Positions 31,101 to 39,201 of a stretch of DNA of 64,000 nucleotides are shown one piece after another; within the stretch, counting starts at the first letter, position 1, and each line of letters begins with the position of its first letter. Both the position numbers and the translations under genes were made by a program. Under the pieces are notes generated by a model that did not search any database, had not been told where the DNA came from, and saw nothing but the letters and a program-made list of their open reading frames with translations. This stretch comes from Harmothoe impar (taxonomy: Eukaryota > Annelida > Polychaeta > Phyllodocida > Polynoidae): assembly GCA_947462335.1 (NCBI GenBank), contig OX381718.1, positions 38,036,976 through 38,100,975 on the forward strand. Reading direction: 5' to 3'.

Positions 31101-33587
31101 TCAGCCTTCGGGTACCTCCTTCTTTTGGATGGCATCTTTCAGCTGATCCATGCTCCCATCCCAGTCCGAGAATTTCATCCCGAGGCAAATTTTAAATTTG
31201 GCCTTCATCTCCCGGATTTCTTCCTGGAGCTCCTTACACTCCTCTCGGACTGTAGCTTCCAGCACAGCGGCTTTGTCGCGCTGTGCTTCCAAGAACCTGG
31301 TCTTGGTAACTACCTCATCGGCAGTGTCCTTCTGAAGGCTCTCCTTTTCCTTCCGGTGACACTTCCTCACCCCTTCTATGAAGTGTTGTACCACCCTCTT
31401 GTGGTAATCCTCAGCCATCACCCGCTGTTCCTTCTGGAAGTCATCCAGAATCTCCTGTCCTATCTGATTGGACAGCGGAGCATCCTTAGGAAAGTAGGAT
31501 GCTATCGGCGTTACATTAAGAGTGGCCGCAGGCTTCTCCTTCTTGGGTTTGACCTCCTGTGTTTTAACAGGAGGATCCATGGTTGGTTTCCCAACCTCAG
31601 TCGGCTTCCCTGGTGGTGGAGCCGGCTTATGGGGTGGTATCGCCGGAGCTGGTACTGGACCTTTCGGTGGCGGAGGAGGAGGTCTCATAGCCTCCCCATC
31701 CGGCCCAGTGATCCGGTGAGCAGGCTTGAATGCCTTGTGTGATGGCGGCTGTTGTTGGTGCCGCGAAGCATCCCTACTGGCATGCTTTAACACCTGCTGG
31801 TGCATTCCTGTAGGAGCGGATGGTTCCGTCCGTCCCGAAGCAGATGAAGGTCTGCTTGTCGGGCCTCCTCGGTAACCGGCGTCGGGTAGGACACCTCCCT
31901 GGGCAGACGAGGTGGACGCCACATGTCGCACCAAGTCGTACCAGGTCCGGGAGGGTTCCTCCCCAGGACTCCTGCGTCCCCGTCGGGCCAGTTCCCTATC
32001 AACCTCCCTCTGGCGAGAGAGTTCATTCTCGCGCCTTCGGGTGTCTTGGGGGGTCTGGCCGAGCGTCTGAGACTCCTGTCCAGGCGCCAAGTCCATCTCC
32101 GGATAGTCAGTATGTCTATCCGCAGATGCCTCATAGCTACGACCACTATGAGAGGACTCCGTGTAATAACGGGAGTCAATCTCCTCAAGGCTGAGGGTCC
32201 CTCCTCTTCTTACGTGAGTAGCCGGGCTGGTGGACCGAGACCGGCCACGATCACCTTTCGGCTGCTCCCCCCGACCCCGGTAGTAGTCCCTCGGGTCGGG
32301 TTCTCTCCCACCTCTCCCCCGGCCTCGATTGGCAGACCGACGGAACATCTCGGGTGGGTATTGGTCCGGATCCAAATCAAACTTCCGTGAACCCGGGACC
32401 TTCGCAAACCTAGCTACTGTGAGCTTCGATTTGCTTTCTGCTACCTCGCAGAAATACGCCTTAGAAGAATTAAGGCTCTTCGGATCCTTCTTCAGGACAT
32501 CTCTGAACGCGTCTATTACGCGTTCATGCAGGGCCATTACCTTGGCTCTGGCCTCACCACCTCCAATATTATGGAGCATGGTCATGTGCTTTATCAATCG
32601 TCCACGCCTAGGATGCAGGTGACCCGAACAGGTAGTAGTACCTGCCCCCTCCGGATCGCACTGGTACACCATATAGTGATGGGTGTGGTTTTCCACTAAG
32701 TGGCGCAGGTACCTCGCCCTAGTGGTGAAGGACACCTGTAATTCCAGAGATGACTGGCATTTCTGGAATGGACACTGCAGGTGGTCCCTGTCCCAATGTC
32801 GGACAGCCCAGCGGATCTTTGCCTTCTGATCCCTGGTATAATAGGTCTCTGGGAAGAAATCTATTTTCTTAAGCCAGTCCTCGTAGAACTCGCTCACGAG
32901 AGGATCCCTTTGGGTCGCTCTGCACCAATCCTCATCGTCGGATCTCCCATTTAAATTGATTACGGGCGGGATGGAGAAACGCCCCGATCCTTTTGCGCAT
33001 TCCCCCCAGTAGGAGGGAATGAATCCCTGAAATCCACCTCTGGCGTTATTCCAGATGTGTTTTTCCAGGGCAGTACCCGACTCGCTCCCCGAGCTGGCGT
33101 CGGACTGATGTCCAGCAGCCACCTTCGGGTCGGGTGTCGGGTCGGTTTGGGTGACTGTGGTCACTGGGTCCTTCGTCTCGGAAGGAGATTTTGGAGCCGC
33201 AATGTCCATATCGTCCTCCCCTGTAGCAGACTTCCCTTGGGAAGTACTGCTCGTATCAGATTTATCCGATACTGACCCATCGGTCACAATCCGCTGGGCG
33301 TCTGGTACTCTCTTTAACCGGGCTGCCTCATTCCTCAAGGCTTGGCGACCCCGAGGCTGGACAAAAGGGGATTCACCTTTTGTAACTACCACAGTCCGGA
33401 TATCCTGACCGTGGGGACTGCTAGTGCGGGTTGCAGGGTCACCCCTTCGGATGTCCCTGCTGGCTTTAGCTGCAGCCTTCTCCTCTGCCTGAGTCAAACT
33501 CTTAGTCCGAGTCTTGACCATTTCCTCCACCGTCTCGATGATGGCCTCGTGACGGCTGAGGTCCTTCTCCGCCATGATTGTTTTCAT
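31101..33587 (-). CDS. ORF4 of element 2: zinc-finger / RG-rich / coiled-coil protein of unknown function
   Basis: 828 codons, intact, unrecognised as a whole. An N-terminal charged region is followed by a Ser/Thr/Asp-rich linker (100-170). Two C2H2-like modules follow: C272-x4-C277-x18-H296-x4-H301 and C310-x9-C320-x13-H334-x4-H339. An RG-rich, SR-containing stretch spans about 418-455. A proline tract runs from about 635 to 685, and a coiled coil forms about 705-800. There is no signal peptide or membrane helix, so it is not a conventional envelope protein. The ATG lies 4 nt after the ORF3 stop; a second ATG at codon 5 is also plausible. The composition suggests a nucleic-acid-binding, possibly nuclear or particle-associated accessory protein; this is inference. 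Expression from the genomic RNA could use reinitiation or a spliced subgenomic RNA. Confidence 0.8.
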   Translation of the reverse strand: MKTIMAEKDLSRHEAIIETVEEMVKTRTKSLTQAEEKAAAKASRDIRRGDPATRTSSPHGQDIRTVVVTKGESPFVQPRGRQALRNEAARLKRVPDAQRIVTDGSVSDKSDTSSTSQGKSATGEDDMDIAAPKSPSETKDPVTTVTQTDPTPDPKVAAGHQSDASSGSESGTALEKHIWNNARGGFQGFIPSYWGECAKGSGRFSIPPVINLNGRSDDEDWCRATQRDPLVSEFYEDWLKKIDFFPETYYTRDQKAKIRWAVRHWDRDHLQCPFQKCQSSLELQVSFTTRARYLRHLVENHTHHYMVYQCDPEGAGTTTCSGHLHPRRGRLIKHMTMLHNIGGGEARAKVMALHERVIDAFRDVLKKDPKSLNSSKAYFCEVAESKSKLTVARFAKVPGSRKFDLDPDQYPPEMFRRSANRGRGRGGREPDPRDYYRGRGEQPKGDRGRSRSTSPATHVRRGGTLSLEEIDSRYYTESSHSGRSYEASADRHTDYPEMDLAPGQESQTLGQTPQDTRRRENELSRQREVDRELARRGRRSPGEEPSRTWYDLVRHVASTSSAQGGVLPDAGYRGGPTSRPSSASGRTEPSAPTGMHQQVLKHASRDASRHQQQPPSHKAFKPAHRITGPDGEAMRPPPPPPKGPVPAPAIPPHKPAPPPGKPTEVGKPTMDPPVKTQEVKPKKEKPAATLNVTPIASYFPKDAPLSNQIGQEILDDFQKEQRVMAEDYHKRVVQHFIEGVRKCHRKEKESLQKDTADEVVTKTRFLEAQRDKAAVLEATVREECKELQEEIREMKAKFKICLGMKFSDWDGSMDQLKDAIQKKEVPEG

Positions 33588-33591
33588 GCGG

Positions 33592-34362
33592 TTATAGTCT
33601 GATAATCTGATAGACCTCGTAGGATAAGTTGGACCGTATTAAGTCCCTATATCCTTCAACCGATCTCGGTTCCAACATCCCTACCGGGTTGTATCTGCGG
33701 TAGCAACCTACCGCGAGGGTAGTGGCGCCGAATGCCCCACACGAAGTGTCATCCGAGATGGGTGTCATCCGAGGCACACACATCCCGACGTCAGCCATCT
33801 CGGCGTCAAACAAGCCCTTCCGAAGTGCTTTACACACTCGGAGGCCTTGCTGTAGATTTTCCCAGGTGGCAAACCACTCTGGGGGCATGATGCGGAGAGC
33901 TCCCGCATCAATAAATTCTTGCAACATATCCACTATGTCGTTAGGGATAGGTCTGGCTAGGCCTATCTCCGTGGCGCACATCACGTCTGGATGGAGATTC
34001 ATCTCCCTTCCATCGTAACAACTTTTATCAGTTGTCTTCACCAGGCTAGCTGGCTTCTCATCCTTCGGGTGGTTATCCGGGTTGATGTTCGGATTACCAC
34101 ACCTGTCCCACGTATCCTTCAGATGTTGGGCCTCCTCCTGCTCTATTTTTAGAGCAAGAAGACGATCTTTTTCATGAAGACTCCTTCGTTCAGCCTCAGT
34201 GAGGGCTGATTCAGACGTGGATACATCCATGTCTTCCTCTCCGAGGAGCTGCTCCTCGGAGAGAGTAACAGGGCTGGCGGCACCAGCCCTGTCTTCGTGG
34301 GGCAAATCGGCCATGTTGTGTGGCCGTTCCCCTCCGCCCAACTCGAGCTGCCGTGAGGCCAT
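33592..34362 (-). CDS. ORF3 of element 2: unknown acidic/mixed protein
   Basis: 256 codons, intact. The first ~90 residues are acidic and helix-prone (SEEQLLGEEDMD; a run of E/K/R around 55-85). The remaining part is a compact globular-looking region with several Trp and Cys residues (for example EWFATWENLQQGL, CGAFGATTLAVGCYRR). No known domain was recognised. It follows pol after 621 bp and is followed by ORF4 in another frame, with only CCGC between TAA (33594-33592) and ATG (33587). This tight stop-start spacing suggests coupled translation. No signal peptide or transmembrane segment is evident, which argues against env. It might be an accessory or chromatin factor captured by the element, but no evidence fixes its role. 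Confidence 0.75.
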   Translation of the reverse strand: MASRQLELGGGERPHNMADLPHEDRAGAASPVTLSEEQLLGEEDMDVSTSESALTEAERRSLHEKDRLLALKIEQEEAQHLKDTWDRCGNPNINPDNHPKDEKPASLVKTTDKSCYDGREMNLHPDVMCATEIGLARPIPNDIVDMLQEFIDAGALRIMPPEWFATWENLQQGLRVCKALRKGLFDAEMADVGMCVPRMTPISDDTSCGAFGATTLAVGCYRRYNPVGMLEPRSVEGYRDLIRSNLSYEVYQIIRL

Positions 34363-34983
34363 GCTGGGTTGGGCGCTCTTATTTATACTAAATAAGAGTC
34401 CTAACTATTACTACAGGTCTTTGTGGAGGACCTGTTCTCCTTTTGAAACGTATTCACCTACTTTTGACGCTTGAATTCGGTTCTTATTAGATCCTCCTCG
34501 TTGGCCAGCACCCGGTGCCGGCGAAGATTCGAAATCTAATGAACCAAAACGACCTCTTTGCGCAGAGGTCACGCGCATCCACGCGCGTCTCGGGCCCTCC
34601 GCGAGACTGCCCTAACTAGGTCACTCATTGACCCAGTTCTTTTCCCGCGCCCGCAGGGCGCCGGTGCTTTTTATTATAAACAGGTGCTTCGGGTAGTAGC
34701 CGAACCATTCGCAACCAACAGCTCTGCTGGAGTATTAGTGAGGTTTTTATGGGAAGCATGCCCGCAAACCCACCGGATTATCCGCTCACCACCCACTGGT
34801 ACCCTGCTGGGGGGTTTACACGCTCCATACCCGGTCACTCGTGTATATTCCAACATTTAACAGATGACAACACAAAACAATTTCTCGGAAAAAGAGGAAA
34901 TAAATTTATAATTTTTCCCGCCAGGAATTTCTTCCCTCCCTCTCCTAACATAGTACAGGACAACACACTCGTTGTGTACTAGC
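34363..34983 (-). other. Spacer between pol and ORF3
   Basis: 621 bp without a convincing frame. It could hold a splice acceptor or internal promoter for ORF3/ORF4, but none was identified with confidence. Confidence 0.5.
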
Positions 34984-37900
34984 TTAGGTTACCGCAGCCC
35001 TTTCTATCAGGCGGGGACTGCGTCGGGTACCTCCCATGGGTATTTTCTTTGACCTAGCTCCCGAAGGCGCCTTTTCAGAGGCAGGGTTAGCCGTCCCCTT
35101 TCTCTTCCGCCTAGGTTTGCTTACAGCTAGCGAGACTTTTTCCTTCTTCTGCACCTTCGGATCACTGCCCCCCAACTTCCTAGGCCTTCCTCGGCCACGT
35201 TTCGGGGTTATTTGATCCATTTTCCTGCTCTTTACTTCTTGGAGTAATTCATCTACTCCTAACCCATACGTTTCTGTGGTCAGATCCCTCCCCTTCCAGG
35301 GACGGAGCCGAGCCACGTTGGATTTATAGATCCGCCCAATTAAGGATCTAATCATGACAGTACAGTCACTTACTACTCTAGTCACTACAAATGGACCATC
35401 CCAGTTGCTTGCCAATTTTAAATTGGATAGAGGTTCGTGTAGTCTTACTACTTGATCCCCTACCTTGAACCAACGGACTTTTAGTCCATGGTCATAACCA
35501 GTCTTCTGCCATTTCGCGTTCTTTTGTAACTCCGTTCTAACAAGTTTGTATGCGAATTTGAACTGGTCTCTTAGTGATTCCACAAACATCACGTGACAGG
35601 GTGCGTCGGGATTCAACCCGACCACTCCAAAAACAAGATCGGCTGGCATGATCATGTCCTCCCCAAACACTAATAAGTTTGGGGTGCAATTGGTGCTTTT
35701 ATGAACAGTGCTGTTGTATGCATGGCATACATATTCACATTGTTCATCCCAATCAGTCATACTTTCATTCACCAAGGGTTTCAGAACCTGAATCAGCGTT
35801 CTGTTGAACCTTTCCACCATCCCATCACTCTGGGGTCGGTAAGGATTGGTTCGGGTCTTACAGATGGCTAACCCATGGCACATTTCCTGCCATAGATCCG
35901 ACTCAAATTCCCGGCCTTGGTCACTATGCATCATCAGAGGCACTCCTAGGTGTAATACCCAACCTTTCACAAAGGCCTTCGCACAGGTCGCTGCTTTGTG
36001 ATCGGGTAAGGGGAACACCCGCGTATACTTAGTATAGTAGTCAGTGACTACCATCATACACGTGTTACCATCAGGGGTTGTTTTAAAACCACTGATGATG
36101 TCGATTGCTATTCTCGCAAACCTAACTCCGAACAGTTCCTGGGACAAGGGCATTTTACCCATCCCAGGGCCGGGTTTATTTTTACAGCAATCGGGACACG
36201 TGGCGATCCAACGTAATAAGTCAGTGCTCATTCCTGGCCAGTAGTATCTTCGGGACAGTCGTTCTAATGAACGTTTCTTCCCAAAGTGACCACTGGTCAT
36301 ATGACCGTGACAATAATACATCAAATCCCTCCTCATACCGGAGGGGATCACTACCTGTCTGATCCTTCTTCCCGAAGGATTGATCTTCCATCTATATAGA
36401 ACACCTTCGGATACTTCAAGCTCTGTCCATTGGGCTAAAAATCTCCTCATCTCTCTATTTTCTAGCGAGATTTCAGGTCGAACAGGTTTGATCCCTTTAG
36501 GAATCAACCCGAGCAACCTCCCCACGTTCGGGTCCTTCTCCTGGAACCTTCTGATAGTCTCCATAGACCATTGAAGGATACCAGTTCCCCTGGATTCCAG
36601 TGGCAACCGGACTCCAGCTAGGACCGCCCCGTGGGCTCCACAATCATCACATTTCTCATTTCCACAACTCCTGATGGGTCGGCGGGACAGTGCATCAGCA
36701 TTTACATGCTTCACACCGGGTCGGTGTTGGATCTGCTTCTGTTCCAACCCGAACTCTGATAAGTGTGCTAACCACCGACCTATCATGCCTTCAGCATCCT
36801 TAAAATTAAGTAACCACCTCAAGGAGGAATGGTCAGTCCTCAGCGTGAAATCTGAGCCCCACAAAAAATGTTTATATTTCTTTGTGTAAACAATCACTGC
36901 CAAGAGTTCCCTCTTGGTGGTACAGTAATTCCTCTGTGACTTGTTCATGGTGTTGCTAGCAAAAGCAATGGGAACTTCCTTTCCGTCTTGGACCTGACTC
37001 AAAGCAGCTCCAATGCTCTCATTGCTGGCATCAGTATCCAGGATGAAATGACCGGCGGCTGTCGGATATTTCAACACTGGTGTTTCAACAAAGAGTCTTT
37101 TGATGGATTCAAAAGACTCGTCTTGCTCTTTTCCCCATGGAAAAACTTCCTTACGCCTACCAGGTGTCCAATGAGACAGTGACTGGATAGGATAGCTCAC
37201 CTGGGCATAGCCTGGTAAGAAATCTCGATAATACGAGCAGAACCCGAGGAATGAACGGACATCCTTGGGACACCTGGGTTTTTCCCACTCCGTCACACTT
37301 CGGATCTTCTCCGGGTCTGCTTTCACACCCTGTGTGGAAATGATTCTCCCCAGATAATTAATATCTTTCTTAAACAACTGACATTTCTTAGGTTTTAATT
37401 TCAACCCATTACTCATTATCCTCTGGAGGACTTCTTCCAGGTTGTCTAGACAACCTTGGAATGTTTTTCCGAAGATAATGACGTCATCTAGGTAAACTAG
37501 ACATTTCTTCCATAGTAAATCGCTCAGTAATGTCTCCATCATGGCCTCGAAGGTGGCTGGCGCATTGCACAACCCGAAGGGCATGACGTTGTACTGGAAC
37601 AATCCTACATGGCTAGAGAAGGCCGTCTTCTCCATGTCGGCAGGCTTCATTCCGACCTGCCAGTACCCAGACTGTAAGTCTATGGTACAGTACCATTCAT
37701 TCCCTCCTAGTGAGTCAATGGTTTCATCAATCCTCGGTAGAGGATATGAGTTCTTCTTTGTCATCCCATTCAGTTTCCTGTAGTCAATACAGAACCGTAT
37801 GGTCCCATCTTTTTTGGTGACCATACAGACTGGACTGCTCCAGGGGCTGGAACTGGGTACAATAACATGATCCTTAATCATCTTATTGATCTCAGTTTCT

Positions 37901-39201
37901 GCTACCTCCTTCTTCTTCAGAGGTAGCCGACGGTAAGGAATTTTAAAGGGGGAACTTTCCCCCACGTCAATTCCGTGCAGGACTTTATCAGTTCGTCCTA
38001 AGGGTTCTCCTGGGAACGCGAAGGCCCTTCGGCAACGTTTTAACATTACCCGAAGGTCCTTCTGCTCCTTCGGATCTAGTTCCGAAGCATCTAGAATTAG
38101 CTTTTCTAATTCCTCTTCAATTACGGCCGTACCCGGCGGCTCTTCGGATGGCAACCCCAGAAGGCTGCTGGTGACCGCCTCCGCGAGTACCACACTGCCT
38201 ACTTTAGCGCCTTTCTGGAGATATACCATATGAACACCAGGATTGGAAATGGGGACAAGGGTCCATTGGGCATTTCCCACCAACGTATCAGCAGATTCCA
38301 ACCCGAGGGATTGGAGATAAGCTACGTCGGGTTCCATGACCCCGGCCCTTCCTCTTAGTTCAGAGGAAGCGCTTATTAACACATCACATGTGGTTCCCGG
38401 TGGAAGTTTCACCGTCTGTGCGACACTTGCTACACTACTGATAACTCTCAGCACACATTGTGCTTTGATATTATAGGGACTCTGTATGGACAATTCACCT
38501 GTCTTCGGGTTCAACATCATCCCGAACAGGTCGGCAAAGTCCATCCCTATAATGCCATCATCCTCGATCTCAGCAATGGTTGGGGAGAATACAAACTCCT
38601 TCCCCACCACCGAGATACACAGGAAAGTACGTCCAAACGTCCGCAATCTGCTACCGTCGGCTGTGCACGCATTTACCCTCATTTTAAGGTCATCATTTGT
38701 GCCCAGCAGAAGAGTGTAGAACCTCCGAGAGATGATGGAGTGGCTGGCTCCAGTATCTATCAGAAATTCCCCGACTCTACCCTTCACAGAAGCGGCTAAA
38801 TACCACCTTTTTCCTCCATTCAATGAAGGGTTACTAGTGAACTTCTGTAAGTCACTCTCAGTACCTAGATCTAATCCACGCCCTCTTATGTATTCCAGGC
38901 AAGGGTGATCTAGGGGGAGCCTGGTTCCACAAACCATTGCACTATACTCCTCCGCATCAGCACCGGGTTTCCCCGACTCACTTCCCGAATGTATGACTGG
39001 AATGCTGATGGCCCCGGCCCCAGGGTTCCCAAGCTGCGCCTGCTTGTCCCCCATATGTCCGGGCGTCACTACTGAGTGTGAACTTACTCCCGTTCCGTCA
39101 GGAGTATCATGGCATATTTCCTTCGGGATCTCTGAGTCGCCTTCCTCAGGGATCCCCTTTAATTTTCCGAGTTCTTTCCGGAGAATCGCATCACAGGTTT
39201 C
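34984..39201 (-). CDS. pol: Pol of element 2: protease-RT-RNase H-integrase
   Basis: One unbroken frame. It is open from about 39201, overlapping the end of gag, and reaches TAA at 34984-34986. The ORF from its first GTG (39069) has 1361 codons, and numbering follows that ORF. Protease DTGAS is at 105-109. RT has VYLDD at 525-529. RNase H has D678, E720, D745 and D792 candidates. The integrase zinc region is H923-x4-H928 ... C958-x2-C961, and the core is D992, D1050, E1086 (35 residues between the last two). A GPF/Y-like WDGPFVV module is at about 1223-1229. The basic tail has an AT-hook-like RGRGRPRK at 1291-1298, in place of a chromodomain. Entry is probably by -1 frameshift from gag. The order RT-RNase H-IN defines a Ty3-type element. 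All catalytic residues are present, so this copy could be active. Confidence 0.95.
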   Translation of the reverse strand, partial: ETCDAILRKELGKLKGIPEEGDSEIPKEICHDTPDGTGVSSHSVVTPGHMGDKQAQLGNPGAGAISIPVIHSGSESGKPGADAEEYSAMVCGTRLPLDHPCLEYIRGRGLDLGTESDLQKFTSNPSLNGGKRWYLAASVKGRVGEFLIDTGASHSIISRRFYTLLLGTNDDLKMRVNACTADGSRLRTFGRTFLCISVVGKEFVFSPTIAEIEDDGIIGMDFADLFGMMLNPKTGELSIQSPYNIKAQCVLRVISSVASVAQTVKLPPGTTCDVLISASSELRGRAGVMEPDVAYLQSLGLESADTLVGNAQWTLVPISNPGVHMVYLQKGAKVGSVVLAEAVTSSLLGLPSEEPPGTAVIEEELEKLILDASELDPKEQKDLRVMLKRCRRAFAFPGEPLGRTDKVLHGIDVGESSPFKIPYRRLPLKKKEVAETEINKMIKDHVIVPSSSPWSSPVCMVTKKDGTIRFCIDYRKLNGMTKKNSYPLPRIDETIDSLGGNEWYCTIDLQSGYWQVGMKPADMEKTAFSSHVGLFQYNVMPFGLCNAPATFEAMMETLLSDLLWKKCLVYLDDVIIFGKTFQGCLDNLEEVLQRIMSNGLKLKPKKCQLFKKDINYLGRIISTQGVKADPEKIRSVTEWEKPRCPKDVRSFLGFCSYYRDFLPGYAQVSYPIQSLSHWTPGRRKEVFPWGKEQDESFESIKRLFVETPVLKYPTAAGHFILDTDASNESIGAALSQVQDGKEVPIAFASNTMNKSQRNYCTTKRELLAVIVYTKKYKHFLWGSDFTLRTDHSSLRWLLNFKDAEGMIGRWLAHLSEFGLEQKQIQHRPGVKHVNADALSRRPIRSCGNEKCDDCGAHGAVLAGVRLPLESRGTGILQWSMETIRRFQEKDPNVGRLLGLIPKGIKPVRPEISLENREMRRFLAQWTELEVSEGVLYRWKINPSGRRIRQVVIPSGMRRDLMYYCHGHMTSGHFGKKRSLERLSRRYYWPGMSTDLLRWIATCPDCCKNKPGPGMGKMPLSQELFGVRFARIAIDIISGFKTTPDGNTCMMVVTDYYTKYTRVFPLPDHKAATCAKAFVKGWVLHLGVPLMMHSDQGREFESDLWQEMCHGLAICKTRTNPYRPQSDGMVERFNRTLIQVLKPLVNESMTDWDEQCEYVCHAYNSTVHKSTNCTPNLLVFGEDMIMPADLVFGVVGLNPDAPCHVMFVESLRDQFKFAYKLVRTELQKNAKWQKTGYDHGLKVRWFKVGDQVVRLHEPLSNLKLASNWDGPFVVTRVVSDCTVMIRSLIGRIYKSNVARLRPWKGRDLTTETYGLGVDELLQEVKSRKMDQITPKRGRGRPRKLGGSDPKVQKKEKVSLAVSKPRRKRKGTANPASEKAPSGARSKKIPMGGTRRSPRLIERAAVT

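Noticed and set aside
31101..34362. ORF3/ORF4 as a retroviral-type envelope
   Set aside because: Position after pol fits env, but there is no signal peptide, hydrophobic fusion segment or transmembrane anchor; ORF4 has zinc-finger-like and RG-rich parts instead.
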